Positions 33,637-42,377 of a stretch of DNA of 64,000 bases are shown here, piece by piece. The stretch comes from Nitratireductor kimnyeongensis (lineage in GTDB: Bacteria > Pseudomonadota > Alphaproteobacteria > Rhizobiales > Rhizobiaceae): NCBI RefSeq assembly GCF_019891395.1, contig NZ_CP078143.1:3485001-3549000 (forward strand), read 5' to 3'. The position numbers and the translations under genes were made by a program. The notes beneath the pieces are model-generated. The model saw only the letters and a program-made list of their open reading frames with translations. It was not told the DNA's origin and made no database searches. How positions within the stretch are numbered: the stretch's first letter is position 1; each line of letters begins with the position of its first letter.

Positions 33637-34629
33637 TCAGCTCTGGATCGTCGTCCCGGCCCCCGCTGTCAAGACCCGCGCGTGCGCAAAGGTGGCGATG
33701 GCCGTGTCCTGCGCGCCCGTTCCGGTGAGATCGCATATGGTGATCTGGTCATCGCTGGTGCGGCTGGTTCTGGCGCCAGAAACGATGTCTCCGAGTTCGG
33801 GTGGCGTACCGCCATGCCATACGCCGGCGCGGATGGCGGCTGCCAGTTCACCGAGTTTTTCGCACTGGCTCACGCGGTCGGCGACATAGAGATCGGCGCG
33901 GGCAAGGGCTTTTGGCTCGATCTCGTTCTTGCCTTCCTGATCGGAGCCCATGGCGGTGATGTGGAGGCCCGGATGCAGCCAGTCGGCCTTGAGAACAGGT
34001 TCTCGGGCCGGCGTGGTGGTGACAACAAGCTGGCTTTCGGCGACGAGGCGGGCCGGGTCCGTTTCAGCTCTCACGTCGATGCCAAGGCTCTCGGCCAGTT
34101 CGGCGGCGCAGGCCTCTGCCTTATCCGCATCGCGTCCCCAGACGAGAAGGCGGGAGAAGGGGCGCACCTGATGCGCGGCGATCATTTGCAGGCGGGCCTG
34201 AACGCCGGTTCCCATGACGCCGGCGGTCTCGACCGTCGACGGTGCCAGGTGGCGGGCTGCGACCGCGCCGGCGGCGGCCGTGCGCACATCGGTCAGGAAT
34301 CCGTTGTCGAGAAGTAGCGCTTCCACAAGCCCGGTTTTTGCCGAGAACAGGATCATCAGGCCGTTGAGGCTCGGCAGGCCGATTTTCGGATTGTCGAAAA
34401 AACCGGGGCTGACCTTGATGGCGAACCCGTCAAAGCCGGGAATATAGGCCGTCTTCACATCCACCTCGCCATGAACCTGCGGAATGTCCATGGAGAGGAT
34501 GGGCGGCATGATGACGGAGCCCGAGGCAAGCGCGCGGAAGGCTTCTTCCACCACGTCGATGGCTTCGAGGTCGAGCCGAACGGCCTTGCGCAGATCGGTT
34601 TCGGTCAAGACAAGAATATCATGCGGCAT
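33637..34629 (-). CDS. eutC: ornithine cyclodeaminase-family protein of hydroxyectoine catabolism (EutC)
   Basis: A 330-residue member of the ornithine cyclodeaminase/mu-crystallin family. It has the substrate segment KVSPGFFDNPKIGLPSLNG, then LLDNGFLTDVRTAAAGAVAA and the Rossmann motif GVMGTGVQARLQ for NAD. The match to EutC, with eutB directly upstream and doeA divergent, points to conversion of a hydroxyectoine-derived intermediate rather than ornithine. I start at the ATG at 34629, inside the last codons of eutB (11-base overlap). The stop lies two bases before doeX. Confidence 0.86.
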   Translation of the reverse strand: MPHDILVLTETDLRKAVRLDLEAIDVVEEAFRALASGSVIMPPILSMDIPQVHGEVDVKTAYIPGFDGFAIKVSPGFFDNPKIGLPSLNGLMILFSAKTGLVEALLLDNGFLTDVRTAAAGAVAARHLAPSTVETAGVMGTGVQARLQMIAAHQVRPFSRLLVWGRDADKAEACAAELAESLGIDVRAETDPARLVAESQLVVTTTPAREPVLKADWLHPGLHITAMGSDQEGKNEIEPKALARADLYVADRVSQCEKLGELAAAIRAGVWHGGTPPELGDIVSGARTSRTSDDQITICDLTGTGAQDTAIATFAHARVLTAGAGTTIQS

Positions 34630-35641
34630 GGGGCGCTCCCTTGATGATCGTGTCGCCGAGCGCGATGTCGCGGCCACAGACAATGTCGGTGAAGACCCGC
34701 ATGTCGACATTGCGGCCGGTGATGAGCGTGGCGGTGGGGCCGATGCTTTTGGAGACCTTGCCGGCCATCAGGGCGGCGGCACCGACCGCGCTTGCCCCTT
34801 CGCACACCAGCCGATCTTCGAAGTAATGCGCCTGCATGGCGCGATAAATCTCTTCTTCAGAGACAAGCACGACATCATCGAGATGATTACGGCACAGTTC
34901 GAAGGAATGGTGGTTTTCGAGCCCGATGCCGCCGCCGAGCGAATCGGCAAGGCTTGCCACTTCGGTGACAGCGGTGGGTTTTCCCGCTGCGAGCGAGGCG
35001 TGCATGGCTGCACCCCGCTCCATGGTTATGCCTATGACGCGGATGGAAGGTTTGATCGTCTTCAGCGCGAAGGCGATGCCGCCGGCGAGCCCGCCGCCCG
35101 AAAGCGGGATAAGCACGGTCTCAAGATCCGGCCTCTGTTCCAGAAGTTCAAGTCCGATCGTGCCCTGGCCAGCGATCACGGCCAGATCGTCAAAGGGCGA
35201 GATTTCGCAAAAACCCTCTTCATCGACGAGGCGGCGGCTTTCGACCTGCGCTTCATCCTGGCTCGCGCCGATGATGCGGGCCTCGGCCCCGAGCGCCCTG
35301 ATGCCGGCGATTTTCGCCTCCGGCACGAGATTAGACATGCAGATGACGGCGCGCAGGCCGCGGGCGCGAGCGGCATAGGCGACGGCGCGCCCATGATTGC
35401 CGGTCGAGCAGCAGGCGACCCCGGTGGCATCGTCCGGCAGGGCGAGCACAGCATTGGCGGCTCCGCGCAGCTTGAACGCGCCGCTGGCCTGACCGATTTC
35501 CAGCTTGAGAAGGACATCGTCACCGGTAAGCCGGCTGAGAAAAGGAGATGGCGGGAGAGGCGTGTCGAGCGTGGCAGTGCCTTTGATGCGCAGGCGAGCG
35601 GCCAGAATGTCTGCCAGCGCGAGTGTGGCCCTGATGCTCAT
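34619..35641 (-). CDS. eutB: threonine dehydratase-like enzyme of hydroxyectoine catabolism (EutB)
   Basis: A 340-residue fold-type II PLP enzyme. The PLP Lys is in SGAFKLRGAANAV, the Asn-Gly loop is CSTGNHGRAVAYAARA, and the glycine-rich phosphate loop is PLSGGGLAGG. It lacks the C-terminal ACT regulatory domain of biosynthetic IlvA, and its position with eutC, doeX and doeA marks it as EutB, thought to dehydrate a 3-hydroxylated ectoine breakdown product. The start is the ATG at 35641 after GGGAG. It leads the minus-strand eut-doe operon, 45 bases from a TTGTACACAA operator. Confidence 0.87.
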   Translation of the reverse strand: MSIRATLALADILAARLRIKGTATLDTPLPPSPFLSRLTGDDVLLKLEIGQASGAFKLRGAANAVLALPDDATGVACCSTGNHGRAVAYAARARGLRAVICMSNLVPEAKIAGIRALGAEARIIGASQDEAQVESRRLVDEEGFCEISPFDDLAVIAGQGTIGLELLEQRPDLETVLIPLSGGGLAGGIAFALKTIKPSIRVIGITMERGAAMHASLAAGKPTAVTEVASLADSLGGGIGLENHHSFELCRNHLDDVVLVSEEEIYRAMQAHYFEDRLVCEGASAVGAAALMAGKVSKSIGPTATLITGRNVDMRVFTDIVCGRDIALGDTIIKGAPHAA

Positions 35642-35685
35642 AAGAAACTCCCGAAGTGTATGCGAGGCAGTACGAGTGATTGAAT

Positions 35686-35695
35686 TTGTACACAA
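35686..35695. promoter_or_regulatory. TTGTACACAA operator upstream of eutB
   Basis: A 10-base near-palindrome of the GntR/FadR type lies 45 bases upstream of eutB. An identical copy is found at 35780, about nine helical turns away, within the same divergent promoter region. The GntR regulator encoded at 38235-38927 is the likely ligand. The bases between the copies are A/T-rich and should hold both promoters. Confidence 0.6.
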
Positions 35696-35779
35696 CAACA
35701 ATTGAGCTGGATTAGAAACAACGACATTCAATGTCGTAATCGTGCGATTCCAGCGCTTCAAAATGTGATGATGGATTAG

Positions 35780-35789
35780 TTGTACACAA
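35780..35789. promoter_or_regulatory. TTGTACACAA operator upstream of doeA
   Basis: The second exact copy of the decamer, 75 bases before the doeA start. Paired operators flanking a divergent promoter region suggest that one repressor controls both arms of the ectoine cluster, possibly through looping. Confidence 0.6.
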
Positions 35790-35863
35790 GGTTGCGAACA
35801 CCTTTCCGGTGTACGGTTTCGCCGGGTGCGGAAACATCCGGCCTTACGTTTTTTGGAGGCCCC

Positions 35864-37048
35864 ATGCCAGCAACCGAAATGCCCTTCAGCGCGCAGGAAT
35901 ATGCCGCTCGTCTCGACAAGACCCGCAACGCCATGGAGGCGCAGGGTATTGACGTCCTGTTCGTGGAAGATCCATCCAACATGGCCTGGCTGACGGGCTA
36001 TGACGGGTGGTCGTTCTACGTTCATCAGGGGGTGATCGTCTTCAAGGATGCCGATCCGATCTGGTGGGGCCGGTCGATGGACGGGAACGGCGCCGTACGC
36101 ACAGTCTATATGGATGACGACCGGGTGCTGCGCTATCCCGACCACTATGTGCAGGCCAACACGCTGCATCCGATGCAGCATCTGGCCGAAATTCTGCGTG
36201 CCCATGGCTTTGGCAACAAGCGGATCGGCGTGGAGCTGGAGAACTATTATTTTTCCGCCAAGGCTTATCTGGTCCTGAAGGAAGAACTGCCCAACGCCAC
36301 CTTTGTGGACGCGACGGCACTGGTGAACTGGCAGCGGGCGGTGAAATCCGAAGAGGAAATCGTCTTCATGCGCCGTGCGGCGCGAATTTCGGAAAAGATG
36401 ATCGACGGCATTGTCGAACGCATCGAGCCGGGCCTGAAGAAAAACGATCTGGTGGCCGAGATCTATGCCGACGCGATCCGCGGCGTCGATGATGACTGGG
36501 GCGAATATCCGGCCATCGTGCCGCTACTGCCGACGGGCTCCGATGCCGCCGCACCGCATCTGACCTGGGATGGGCGCCGCTTCGAGCAGGGGCACGCGAC
36601 CTTCTTCGAGATCGCCGGCTGCTATCGCCGCTATCACGCTCCGCTATGCCGCACCGTGTTTCTCGGCACGCCGCCGCAGCACATGCTGGATGCGGAAAAG
36701 GCGCTGGTGGAAGGCATTGAGGCGGGGCTTGAGATCGCACGTCCGGGCAATCGCGCAGGCCAGATCGCCGATGCGCTCTATGGCGCGCTGGAGCGGGCCG
36801 GTATCACGCGGGACGGGCGCTGCGGTTATCCGATTGGCATTTCCTACCCGCCCGACTGGGGCGAGCGCACAATCTCGCTGCGCCGCGAGGACGAGACAAT
36901 TCTGGAAGCGGGCATGACGTTCCATTTCATGCCGGGCCTGTGGATGGCCGACTGGGGGCTGGAAATCACTGAAAGCATCCTGATCACGGAAGATGGCCCG
37001 GCCGAGGCGCTCTGCCGCCGCCCGCGCGAACTGATCGTGAAGACCTGA
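35864..37048 (+). CDS. doeA: ectoine hydrolase (DoeA/EutD), M24 peptidase fold
   Basis: A 394-residue pita-bread-fold (M24) hydrolase. The N-terminal region has DPSNMAWLTGYDGWSFYVHQ, a signature of ectoine hydrolase, and WGRSMDGNGAVRTVYMDDD. The catalytic half covers about residues 175-390. DoeA opens the ectoine ring to N-acetyl-L-2,4-diaminobutyrate. Typical M24 metal ligands are partly replaced, as in other DoeA/creatinase-like members. The ATG at 35864 follows TTGGAGGCCCC; an in-frame ATG at 35780 lies inside the operator and is unlikely. It is followed three bases later by the ArgE-like deacetylase. Confidence 0.92.
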   Translation: MPATEMPFSAQEYAARLDKTRNAMEAQGIDVLFVEDPSNMAWLTGYDGWSFYVHQGVIVFKDADPIWWGRSMDGNGAVRTVYMDDDRVLRYPDHYVQANTLHPMQHLAEILRAHGFGNKRIGVELENYYFSAKAYLVLKEELPNATFVDATALVNWQRAVKSEEEIVFMRRAARISEKMIDGIVERIEPGLKKNDLVAEIYADAIRGVDDDWGEYPAIVPLLPTGSDAAAPHLTWDGRRFEQGHATFFEIAGCYRRYHAPLCRTVFLGTPPQHMLDAEKALVEGIEAGLEIARPGNRAGQIADALYGALERAGITRDGRCGYPIGISYPPDWGERTISLRREDETILEAGMTFHFMPGLWMADWGLEITESILITEDGPAEALCRRPRELIVKT

Positions 37049-37051
37049 TCG

Positions 37052-38215
37052 ATGCGATCCGAAACGCTGGAACACACGACGCGCATCCTGTCCGATCTGG
37101 TGGGGTTTCCCACCATTTCGGCAGACAGCAATCTGGAAATGATCGCCTATGCCAGCGAGCTTTTGAGCGCGCTCGGTGCAAGGCTTTCAATGACGCTCGA
37201 CGACACCGGACACAAGGCAAACCTGTTCGCCACGCTTGGGCCGGAGGGGGATGGCGGCATCGTGCTTTCGGGCCATTCCGATGTGGTGCCGGTGGAAGGG
37301 CAGGACTGGGCGAGCGATCCGTTCGCCGTGCGTGAGGCCGATGGAAAGCTCTTTGGACGTGGCACATGCGACATGAAGGGCTTCATCGCCTGTACGCTTG
37401 CCATGGCGCCGCATTTTGCCGAACTGGATCTCAAGCGACCGCTCCATTTCGCCTTCACCTATGATGAGGAGGTGGGGTGTTTTGGCGCGCGCGCGCTGGT
37501 GGAAGAGCTGGAGAGAGCCGAAATCCGGCCCTCCGTCGCCATCATAGGCGAGCCGACCATGATGCGCATCATCGAAGGGCACAAGGGCTGCTTTGAATAC
37601 ACGACCGAGTTTCGCGGGCTCGCCGGCCATGCCTCTTCGCCTGAACGCGGCGTCAATGCGGTTGAATATGCGGTGCGCTATATTTCGCGGCTCATGGCGC
37701 TGGCCGAGGAGCTGAAGACGCGCGCGCACAAGGGCAACCGGTTCGATCCGCCCTGGACGACACTGCAGGTGGGCACGATTGCCGGTGGTGCGGCGCGCAA
37801 CGTGATCGCCGACCACTGTTCCGTGGAATGGGAAATGCGTCCGGTGCGCAATGAGGATGCGGATTTCGTGAAAGACAGCATCCGCGCTTTTGTGGAAGCC
37901 GAGCTGAAACCGGCCATGCAGGCGGTGTTCGAGGGTGCCGACATCGTGACCCATGTGATCGGCGAGGTGGACGGACTGGAGCCGGTGAGTGAATCGGAGG
38001 CACGCCAGATCGTGTCGGAGCTGACCGGCCTCACCGAGGCGGAAGTGGTGGCGTTCGGCACGGAAGCGGGGCTCTTCCAGAAAGCCGGGATTTCCTCCGT
38101 CATCTGTGGGCCGGGCTCCATCGAACAGGCGCACAAGGCAGATGAGTTCGTCTCGCTGGAACAGCTCGATGAATGCCTTGGCATGCTTGAACGGCTGTGC
38201 AGGAAGGTGAGCTGA
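37052..38215 (+). CDS. ArgE-like M20 deacetylase, probable N-acetyl-diaminobutyrate deacetylase
   Basis: A 387-residue M20 deacetylase close to acetylornithine deacetylase (ArgE). Visible motifs are SGHSDVVPVEGQDW, GRGTCDMKGFIA, the catalytic TYDEEVGCFGA, IGEPTMMRIIEGHKG and AGHASSPERGVNAVEYA. It follows doeA by three bases. The second step of ectoine breakdown removes the acetyl group from N-acetyl-diaminobutyrate, usually by DoeB/EutE of the AstE/aspartoacylase fold. That gene is absent here, so this enzyme probably does the job. N-acetylornithine is the alternative substrate. Confidence 0.84.
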   Translation: MRSETLEHTTRILSDLVGFPTISADSNLEMIAYASELLSALGARLSMTLDDTGHKANLFATLGPEGDGGIVLSGHSDVVPVEGQDWASDPFAVREADGKLFGRGTCDMKGFIACTLAMAPHFAELDLKRPLHFAFTYDEEVGCFGARALVEELERAEIRPSVAIIGEPTMMRIIEGHKGCFEYTTEFRGLAGHASSPERGVNAVEYAVRYISRLMALAEELKTRAHKGNRFDPPWTTLQVGTIAGGAARNVIADHCSVEWEMRPVRNEDADFVKDSIRAFVEAELKPAMQAVFEGADIVTHVIGEVDGLEPVSESEARQIVSELTGLTEAEVVAFGTEAGLFQKAGISSVICGPGSIEQAHKADEFVSLEQLDECLGMLERLCRKVS

Positions 38216-38234
38216 CGGCGATGGAGCCAGAGCG

Positions 38235-38927
38235 ATGACAGGCGACGCACGCGCGAGGTTTGAGCGGATCTACACGCTTTTGCGCGAACGCATCTGTCTG
38301 CTCGACTATCCGCCGGGCATGCGGTTGCGCGAAGAGGACCTCGCCGAGGAATTCGACACCAGCCGTACACCGATCCGCCGGGTTCTGGCGCGGCTTGAAG
38401 ACGAAGGCTATCTGCGCTCTGTTCACGGCGTGGGCACCATCGTCACGGATATCGACATAGCCTCGCTGGAACAGGTCTACCGGCTGCGGGTAGAGCTTTC
38501 CGAATTGCTCGGCAAGCTCTCGCCAGTGCCACCTGATGAAGACGCCAAACGCGCCTTCGCTGCCATGAAGACGCGCTGCGAGGCTTTGGTCGGAACCCCA
38601 AGCCAGCGCGCCTTCGCGCAGCTCAACATGGATTTTTTCCATCTTTTGATGACGCTGACGGAAAACGAGCCGCTGCAGGAGTTTTCCGAGCGGCTCTATT
38701 ATCAGACCACGCGGATCTGGCTGAAACGTGCGGCCGGCGAGGACGGCACGGAAGAAACGCTTGCCAGCGAGATCGGATTTTTCCTGCGCGAGGTTTCCGA
38801 CATTGCCGCAGCCGTGGCCTGCGGGGCGCTGGAAAGCGTCGGGCAAATCCGCCGCGCCCATGTCGCCATGAGTTTTGCCCGGCTGAAGGCCAGGGCGGGA
38901 GAAGAGGCGGAGGCTGACCCGGTTTAG
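38235..38927 (+). CDS. GntR-family (FCD) transcriptional regulator
   Basis: A 230-residue GntR regulator. The N-terminal winged helix-turn-helix covers residues 8-70 (PPGMRLREEDLAEEFDTSR, TPIRRVLARLEDEGYL). An all-helical FCD effector domain with His/Asp positions (LNMDFFHLLMTLTENEPL) follows. It is co-oriented 19 bases after the ArgE-like gene. TTGTACACAA sites upstream of eutB and doeA fit its family's operators. Ectoine clusters in Rhodobacterales are controlled by EnuR, a MocR-type protein; this is a different GntR subfamily. Its end overlaps the convergent pfkB gene by four bases. Confidence 0.85.
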   Translation: MTGDARARFERIYTLLRERICLLDYPPGMRLREEDLAEEFDTSRTPIRRVLARLEDEGYLRSVHGVGTIVTDIDIASLEQVYRLRVELSELLGKLSPVPPDEDAKRAFAAMKTRCEALVGTPSQRAFAQLNMDFFHLLMTLTENEPLQEFSERLYYQTTRIWLKRAAGEDGTEETLASEIGFFLREVSDIAAAVACGALESVGQIRRAHVAMSFARLKARAGEEAEADPV

Positions 38928-39820
38928 GAGGCCTCCTTTGCCAGCGCGCTCAGATCGGGCAGGTCGGTCGCGCCGCCAACCCGCATGACGGCTTCCGCCC
39001 CGCAGCGATTGCCAGCTGCAAGGCATTGTTCGAGCGACTTGCCGGAAAGCCAGGCATCGATAAAACCGGCATTGAACGCGTCTCCGGCTCCCGTGGAATC
39101 GATTACATTGACGGGCTGTGTCGGCATAGAGACGGTGGTTTCGGCGGTGATTGCAATGGAGCCTTCCGGCCCGCGCTTGACGATTGTAAGCGGTGCGGGC
39201 GGTTTCTTGCCGGGGGAAATGGCAAGCCGCTGCGCTTCGGTTTCATTCGGCAGGAATATGTCCACGGCTCCGATCAGCGCGGCGAGATCGTCGCGGGCAA
39301 GAACCGCATCGTCCCAGGAACAGTCGAGCGAGATGGAAAGCCCCGCACCGCGTGCCTGTTCGATCAGGAAAGGGGCTTCCACCAGCGTGGCGAGCTCGCC
39401 GATATGGAGATGGGCGAAGTCACCGCTGGCGATGGCTTGCGCAAATGTTTCCGGCACGGCGGGACCGGCGCGCCGGGTGAGGAAGGCGCGTTCGGTGCCC
39501 GAAGTCATGGCAACGGTGATCTGCGGATCGAGCGTGTCGGGCATGGGCTGCGAGGCCGAAAGATCGACGCCGCTTGCCTCAAGCTCTTTCATCAATGCGG
39601 CGGCGAACGGTCCGGAGGGGAGTGCGGAAGCCAGCGAGACCGGACGACCGAGGGCTGCGACATACGCAGCCGTGATGAACGCGCCGCCGCCCGGCTTGAT
39701 CGACAGACCACCGGCGAAGACCTCTTCGCCAAGTGTCGGCATCTTCGGCAGTTCCGTGAAGATGAGATCGCAATAAAGGCGTCCCACGCTCAGGACGCGG
39801 CCCGACCGTCCGGCCCGCAT
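38924..39820 (-). CDS. PfkB-family carbohydrate kinase
   Basis: A 298-residue ribokinase-like kinase. The second PfkB signature, with the catalytic Asp, is VIDSTGAGDAFNAGF near residue 245, and GGGAFITAAYVAALG lies near the N-terminus at the substrate site. It phosphorylates a sugar or related alcohol in the cytoplasm; the substrate cannot be named. The ATG at 39820 overlaps the stop of the transporter ATPase gene (TGATG), so it is the last gene of the ABC operon. It should act on the imported, processed sugar. Confidence 0.86.
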   Translation of the reverse strand: MRAGRSGRVLSVGRLYCDLIFTELPKMPTLGEEVFAGGLSIKPGGGAFITAAYVAALGRPVSLASALPSGPFAAALMKELEASGVDLSASQPMPDTLDPQITVAMTSGTERAFLTRRAGPAVPETFAQAIASGDFAHLHIGELATLVEAPFLIEQARGAGLSISLDCSWDDAVLARDDLAALIGAVDIFLPNETEAQRLAISPGKKPPAPLTIVKRGPEGSIAITAETTVSMPTQPVNVIDSTGAGDAFNAGFIDAWLSGKSLEQCLAAGNRCGAEAVMRVGGATDLPDLSALAKEAS

Positions 39821-40878
39821 CACGGAAGAGCCTCCCCGGATTTCGCGTCAAACAGATGCATTTCGCCGGCCTTTGCCGTGAGCTTGACCGTTTCGCCAGC
39901 CTTTGGCGGTTTGCGGCCCGATGCCTTTGCAATCACCTCATGACCATTGACACCGACATAGACGAGCGTGTCGGCACCGAGCGGCTCGACAATGTTGACC
40001 GTTCCCGAGAACAGCCCCTTACCGCCGGTGACAACGAGATCGTCTGGCCGGATGCCGAGGATCACGTCGGCCCCTTCCGAGGCGTTGCGTTCGGGCAGAT
40101 CGATGCCAAGCCCATCGCCGAGTTTCACGCCCTTTCCGGCCCAATTGCCCGGCAGCATGTTCATGGATGGTGCGCCGATGAACTGGGCGACGAAGGTGTT
40201 TGCCGGCTTGTGATAGACCTCGAGCGGCGTGCCGACCTGCTGGATGTAGCCATCCTTCATGATCACGATCCGGTCGGCCATGGTCATGGCTTCCACCTGG
40301 TCGTGAGTCACGAAAATGATCGTGTTTCCAACGCGTTGGTGCAGCTTCTTGATTTCAAGCCGCATCTGCGTGCGCAGTTGGGCATCGAGATTGGAGAGCG
40401 GCTCGTCAAACAGGAAGACGGCCGGATCGCGCACCATGGCGCGGCCGATGGCGACGCGCTGGCGCTGCCCGCCCGACAGCTGGTTGGGGCGGCGCTCCAA
40501 GAGGTCGGTCATGCCAAGAATGGCGGCTACCTCATCGATGCGCCTGTCTTTGGCCTCCTTCGAAAGCTTGGACGTGCGCAGGCCGAAGCCAATGTTCTTG
40601 CGCACCGACATGTGCGGATAGATGGCGTAGTTCTGGAACACCATGGCGATGTCGCGCTCCTTGGGCTCCAGATTGTTGACGAGGCGCTCGCCGATGTGGA
40701 TTTCGCCGCCGCTGATTTCCTCAAGGCCGGCGATCATGCGCAGGGTCGTGGACTTTCCGCAGCCAGACGGGCCGACGAAGACGACGAATTCACCATCGGC
40801 CACGTCGAGATCGATGCCGTGAAGCACCTCGACCTTGCCGTAAGATTTGACGAGATTGCGAAGGGACAAGGTGGCCAA
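39820..40878 (-). CDS. sugar ABC transporter ATPase (UgpC/MalK family)
   Basis: A 352-residue ABC ATPase of the carbohydrate class. Walker A is GPSGCGKST, the signature LSGGQRQRVAIGRA, Walker B VFLFDEPLSNLD, and the H-loop FVTHDQVEAM. A C-terminal regulatory OB-like region (from about residue 240) is typical of MalK/UgpC. I choose a TTG start at 40878, preceded by GGAG and giving the family N-terminus LATLSLRNLVKSYG (TTG read as Met). It lies 4 bases after the lyase gene and overlaps pfkB. Confidence 0.88.
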   Translation of the reverse strand: MATLSLRNLVKSYGKVEVLHGIDLDVADGEFVVFVGPSGCGKSTTLRMIAGLEEISGGEIHIGERLVNNLEPKERDIAMVFQNYAIYPHMSVRKNIGFGLRTSKLSKEAKDRRIDEVAAILGMTDLLERRPNQLSGGQRQRVAIGRAMVRDPAVFLFDEPLSNLDAQLRTQMRLEIKKLHQRVGNTIIFVTHDQVEAMTMADRIVIMKDGYIQQVGTPLEVYHKPANTFVAQFIGAPSMNMLPGNWAGKGVKLGDGLGIDLPERNASEGADVILGIRPDDLVVTGGKGLFSGTVNIVEPLGADTLVYVGVNGHEVIAKASGRKPPKAGETVKLTAKAGEMHLFDAKSGEALP

Positions 40879-40882
40879 GGGT

Positions 40883-42370
40883 CTACTCCTGCAAGAGAGC
40901 GCCGAAGGCGGCATCAAGCGCGGCTCCGGCTTTTTCGGCGCGGGCAAGGTCCGCTGCCTGTTGTTCTGAAAGGCGGGTGAGGGTCGCGCGATAGGATTGA
41001 AGCGCCTCGTTCATGGGTTTGGGTGCGGGGCCTCCGAAACGCTCGCGCACCGCAACGAAATGGCGCGCGCTGACGGCTTCGCCATAGGCTGCAGGGTCGA
41101 GTGTGCTGTCGCGGCCAGAAAGCTCATTGAAGGCCTTGGAGAAAGCCTGGAACCCTTTTCCGAGGGGTTTGCCATCGGCGATGACGGCGCGGGCCGTGGC
41201 GGCGGCGATCTCATGCGCCTGCCGGAAGGACAGGTTTTCGCGGCGCACCAGCGTATCGGCGAGTTCCGTCACGGTGATGCAGGCGGCGTCGATGTTTCTG
41301 GCCACGCGGTCACTATTGATGGAAACGGCGCTGATCAGGGCTGCCAGAAGGTCGAGCACGCGCGCGCCGCTCTGGAAGGCTGAATAGCCAGCCACTTGAA
41401 CCTCGCCCTCGCTGTCATTCATGTCGGTGAAGGGCGTGTTGTGCATCGTGTTGATGACCGCATCGGCGCGCCCGCAGGTCATCGACGCGAGATGGCGCAG
41501 ATGCTCGATGGGCACCGGATTGCGCTTTTGCGGCATGATGGACGAAATCTGCACGAGGCTGCCGGGCACATGAAGCTGTCCCACCTCGAAGGCCGACCAG
41601 AACTGCATGTCCTGAATGAGGCGCCCGAGATGGAGGAAGGTTAGCTTGATCGCGCTATAAAGGCCGGTGACATAGTCGACCGAGGCGATGCAGCCATAGG
41701 AATTGCGCAGCGGCTCGGAAAAGCCCAAAAGATCGGCCATGCGGGCGCGGTCGATGGGAAAGCCGCTGGTGGTGATGGCGGCAGCGCCCATCGGGCAATG
41801 GTCGATATTGGCGCGGGCCGCCTGAAGGCGCTCGATGTCGCGCAGAAGCACCTCGACGGCGGCCGACAGGTAGTGGCCGAAGGTCGAGGGCTGGGCCGGC
41901 TGACCGTGCGTATAGGCAACGATCAGCGTGTCGCGCTCGGCTTCAGCCTTGGCGATCAGGGCGGAGGCCAACGCATGCGCCTTGCCGATCAGCGTGTCGG
42001 CATGGTGCTTCAAGGTCAGCTTGAAAACCGTGTGGTCCATGTCATTGCGCGAACGGGCCGTGTGCAACATGCCGGCGAGGTCTGGACCAAGCCGCGTTTT
42101 GAGCTCCGCCTCGACGAGGAAGAAATAGTCTTCCACCTCGCCGGTATAGGTGAGGGCATCGACATCGACCGTTTCGTCAATGTCGGCGAGGGCTGCGGCG
42201 ATGCGGGCGGCATCGTCGTGGGAAAGGATGCCGGTCTCCGTCAGCATCACCAGATGCGCCCGGTTGATGGCGCGGAACGCGCCGACATAATTGGCCTTCA
42301 CGCCTTCAAAGAGCGGTGCCAGCACCGTGTCCTTGTAGACGGGGTGAGGGAATTTTTCGTTGAAGCTCAT
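40883..42370 (-). CDS. argininosuccinate lyase-like C-N lyase inside a sugar ABC operon
   Basis: A 495-residue member of the aspartase/fumarase superfamily, closest to argininosuccinate lyase. The catalytic signature SSIMPQKRNPVPIEHLR and YTHGQPAQPSTFGHYL are present. At the substrate segment ArgH proteins read GRSRNDQ, but here it is TARSRNDMDHT, so the Gln is Met. It is also about 35 residues longer than E. coli ArgH. It sits between permease and ATPase genes, 7 bases after the former. EDDS lyase from Chelativorans is an ASL-type relative with a different substrate, a warning against calling this ArgH. The start is the ATG at 42370. Confidence 0.8.
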   Translation of the reverse strand: MSFNEKFPHPVYKDTVLAPLFEGVKANYVGAFRAINRAHLVMLTETGILSHDDAARIAAALADIDETVDVDALTYTGEVEDYFFLVEAELKTRLGPDLAGMLHTARSRNDMDHTVFKLTLKHHADTLIGKAHALASALIAKAEAERDTLIVAYTHGQPAQPSTFGHYLSAAVEVLLRDIERLQAARANIDHCPMGAAAITTSGFPIDRARMADLLGFSEPLRNSYGCIASVDYVTGLYSAIKLTFLHLGRLIQDMQFWSAFEVGQLHVPGSLVQISSIMPQKRNPVPIEHLRHLASMTCGRADAVINTMHNTPFTDMNDSEGEVQVAGYSAFQSGARVLDLLAALISAVSINSDRVARNIDAACITVTELADTLVRRENLSFRQAHEIAAATARAVIADGKPLGKGFQAFSKAFNELSGRDSTLDPAAYGEAVSARHFVAVRERFGGPAPKPMNEALQSYRATLTRLSEQQAADLARAEKAGAALDAAFGALLQE

Positions 42371-42377
42371 CGTGCGC

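Noticed and set aside
34619-35641. Biosynthetic threonine dehydratase IlvA
   Set aside because: No ACT domain, and its neighbours eutC, doeX and doeA identify it as EutB.
35642-36205. N-terminal extension of EutB across the divergent promoter
   Set aside because: It would cover the operators and the start of doeA on the other strand and has no similarity to PLP enzymes.
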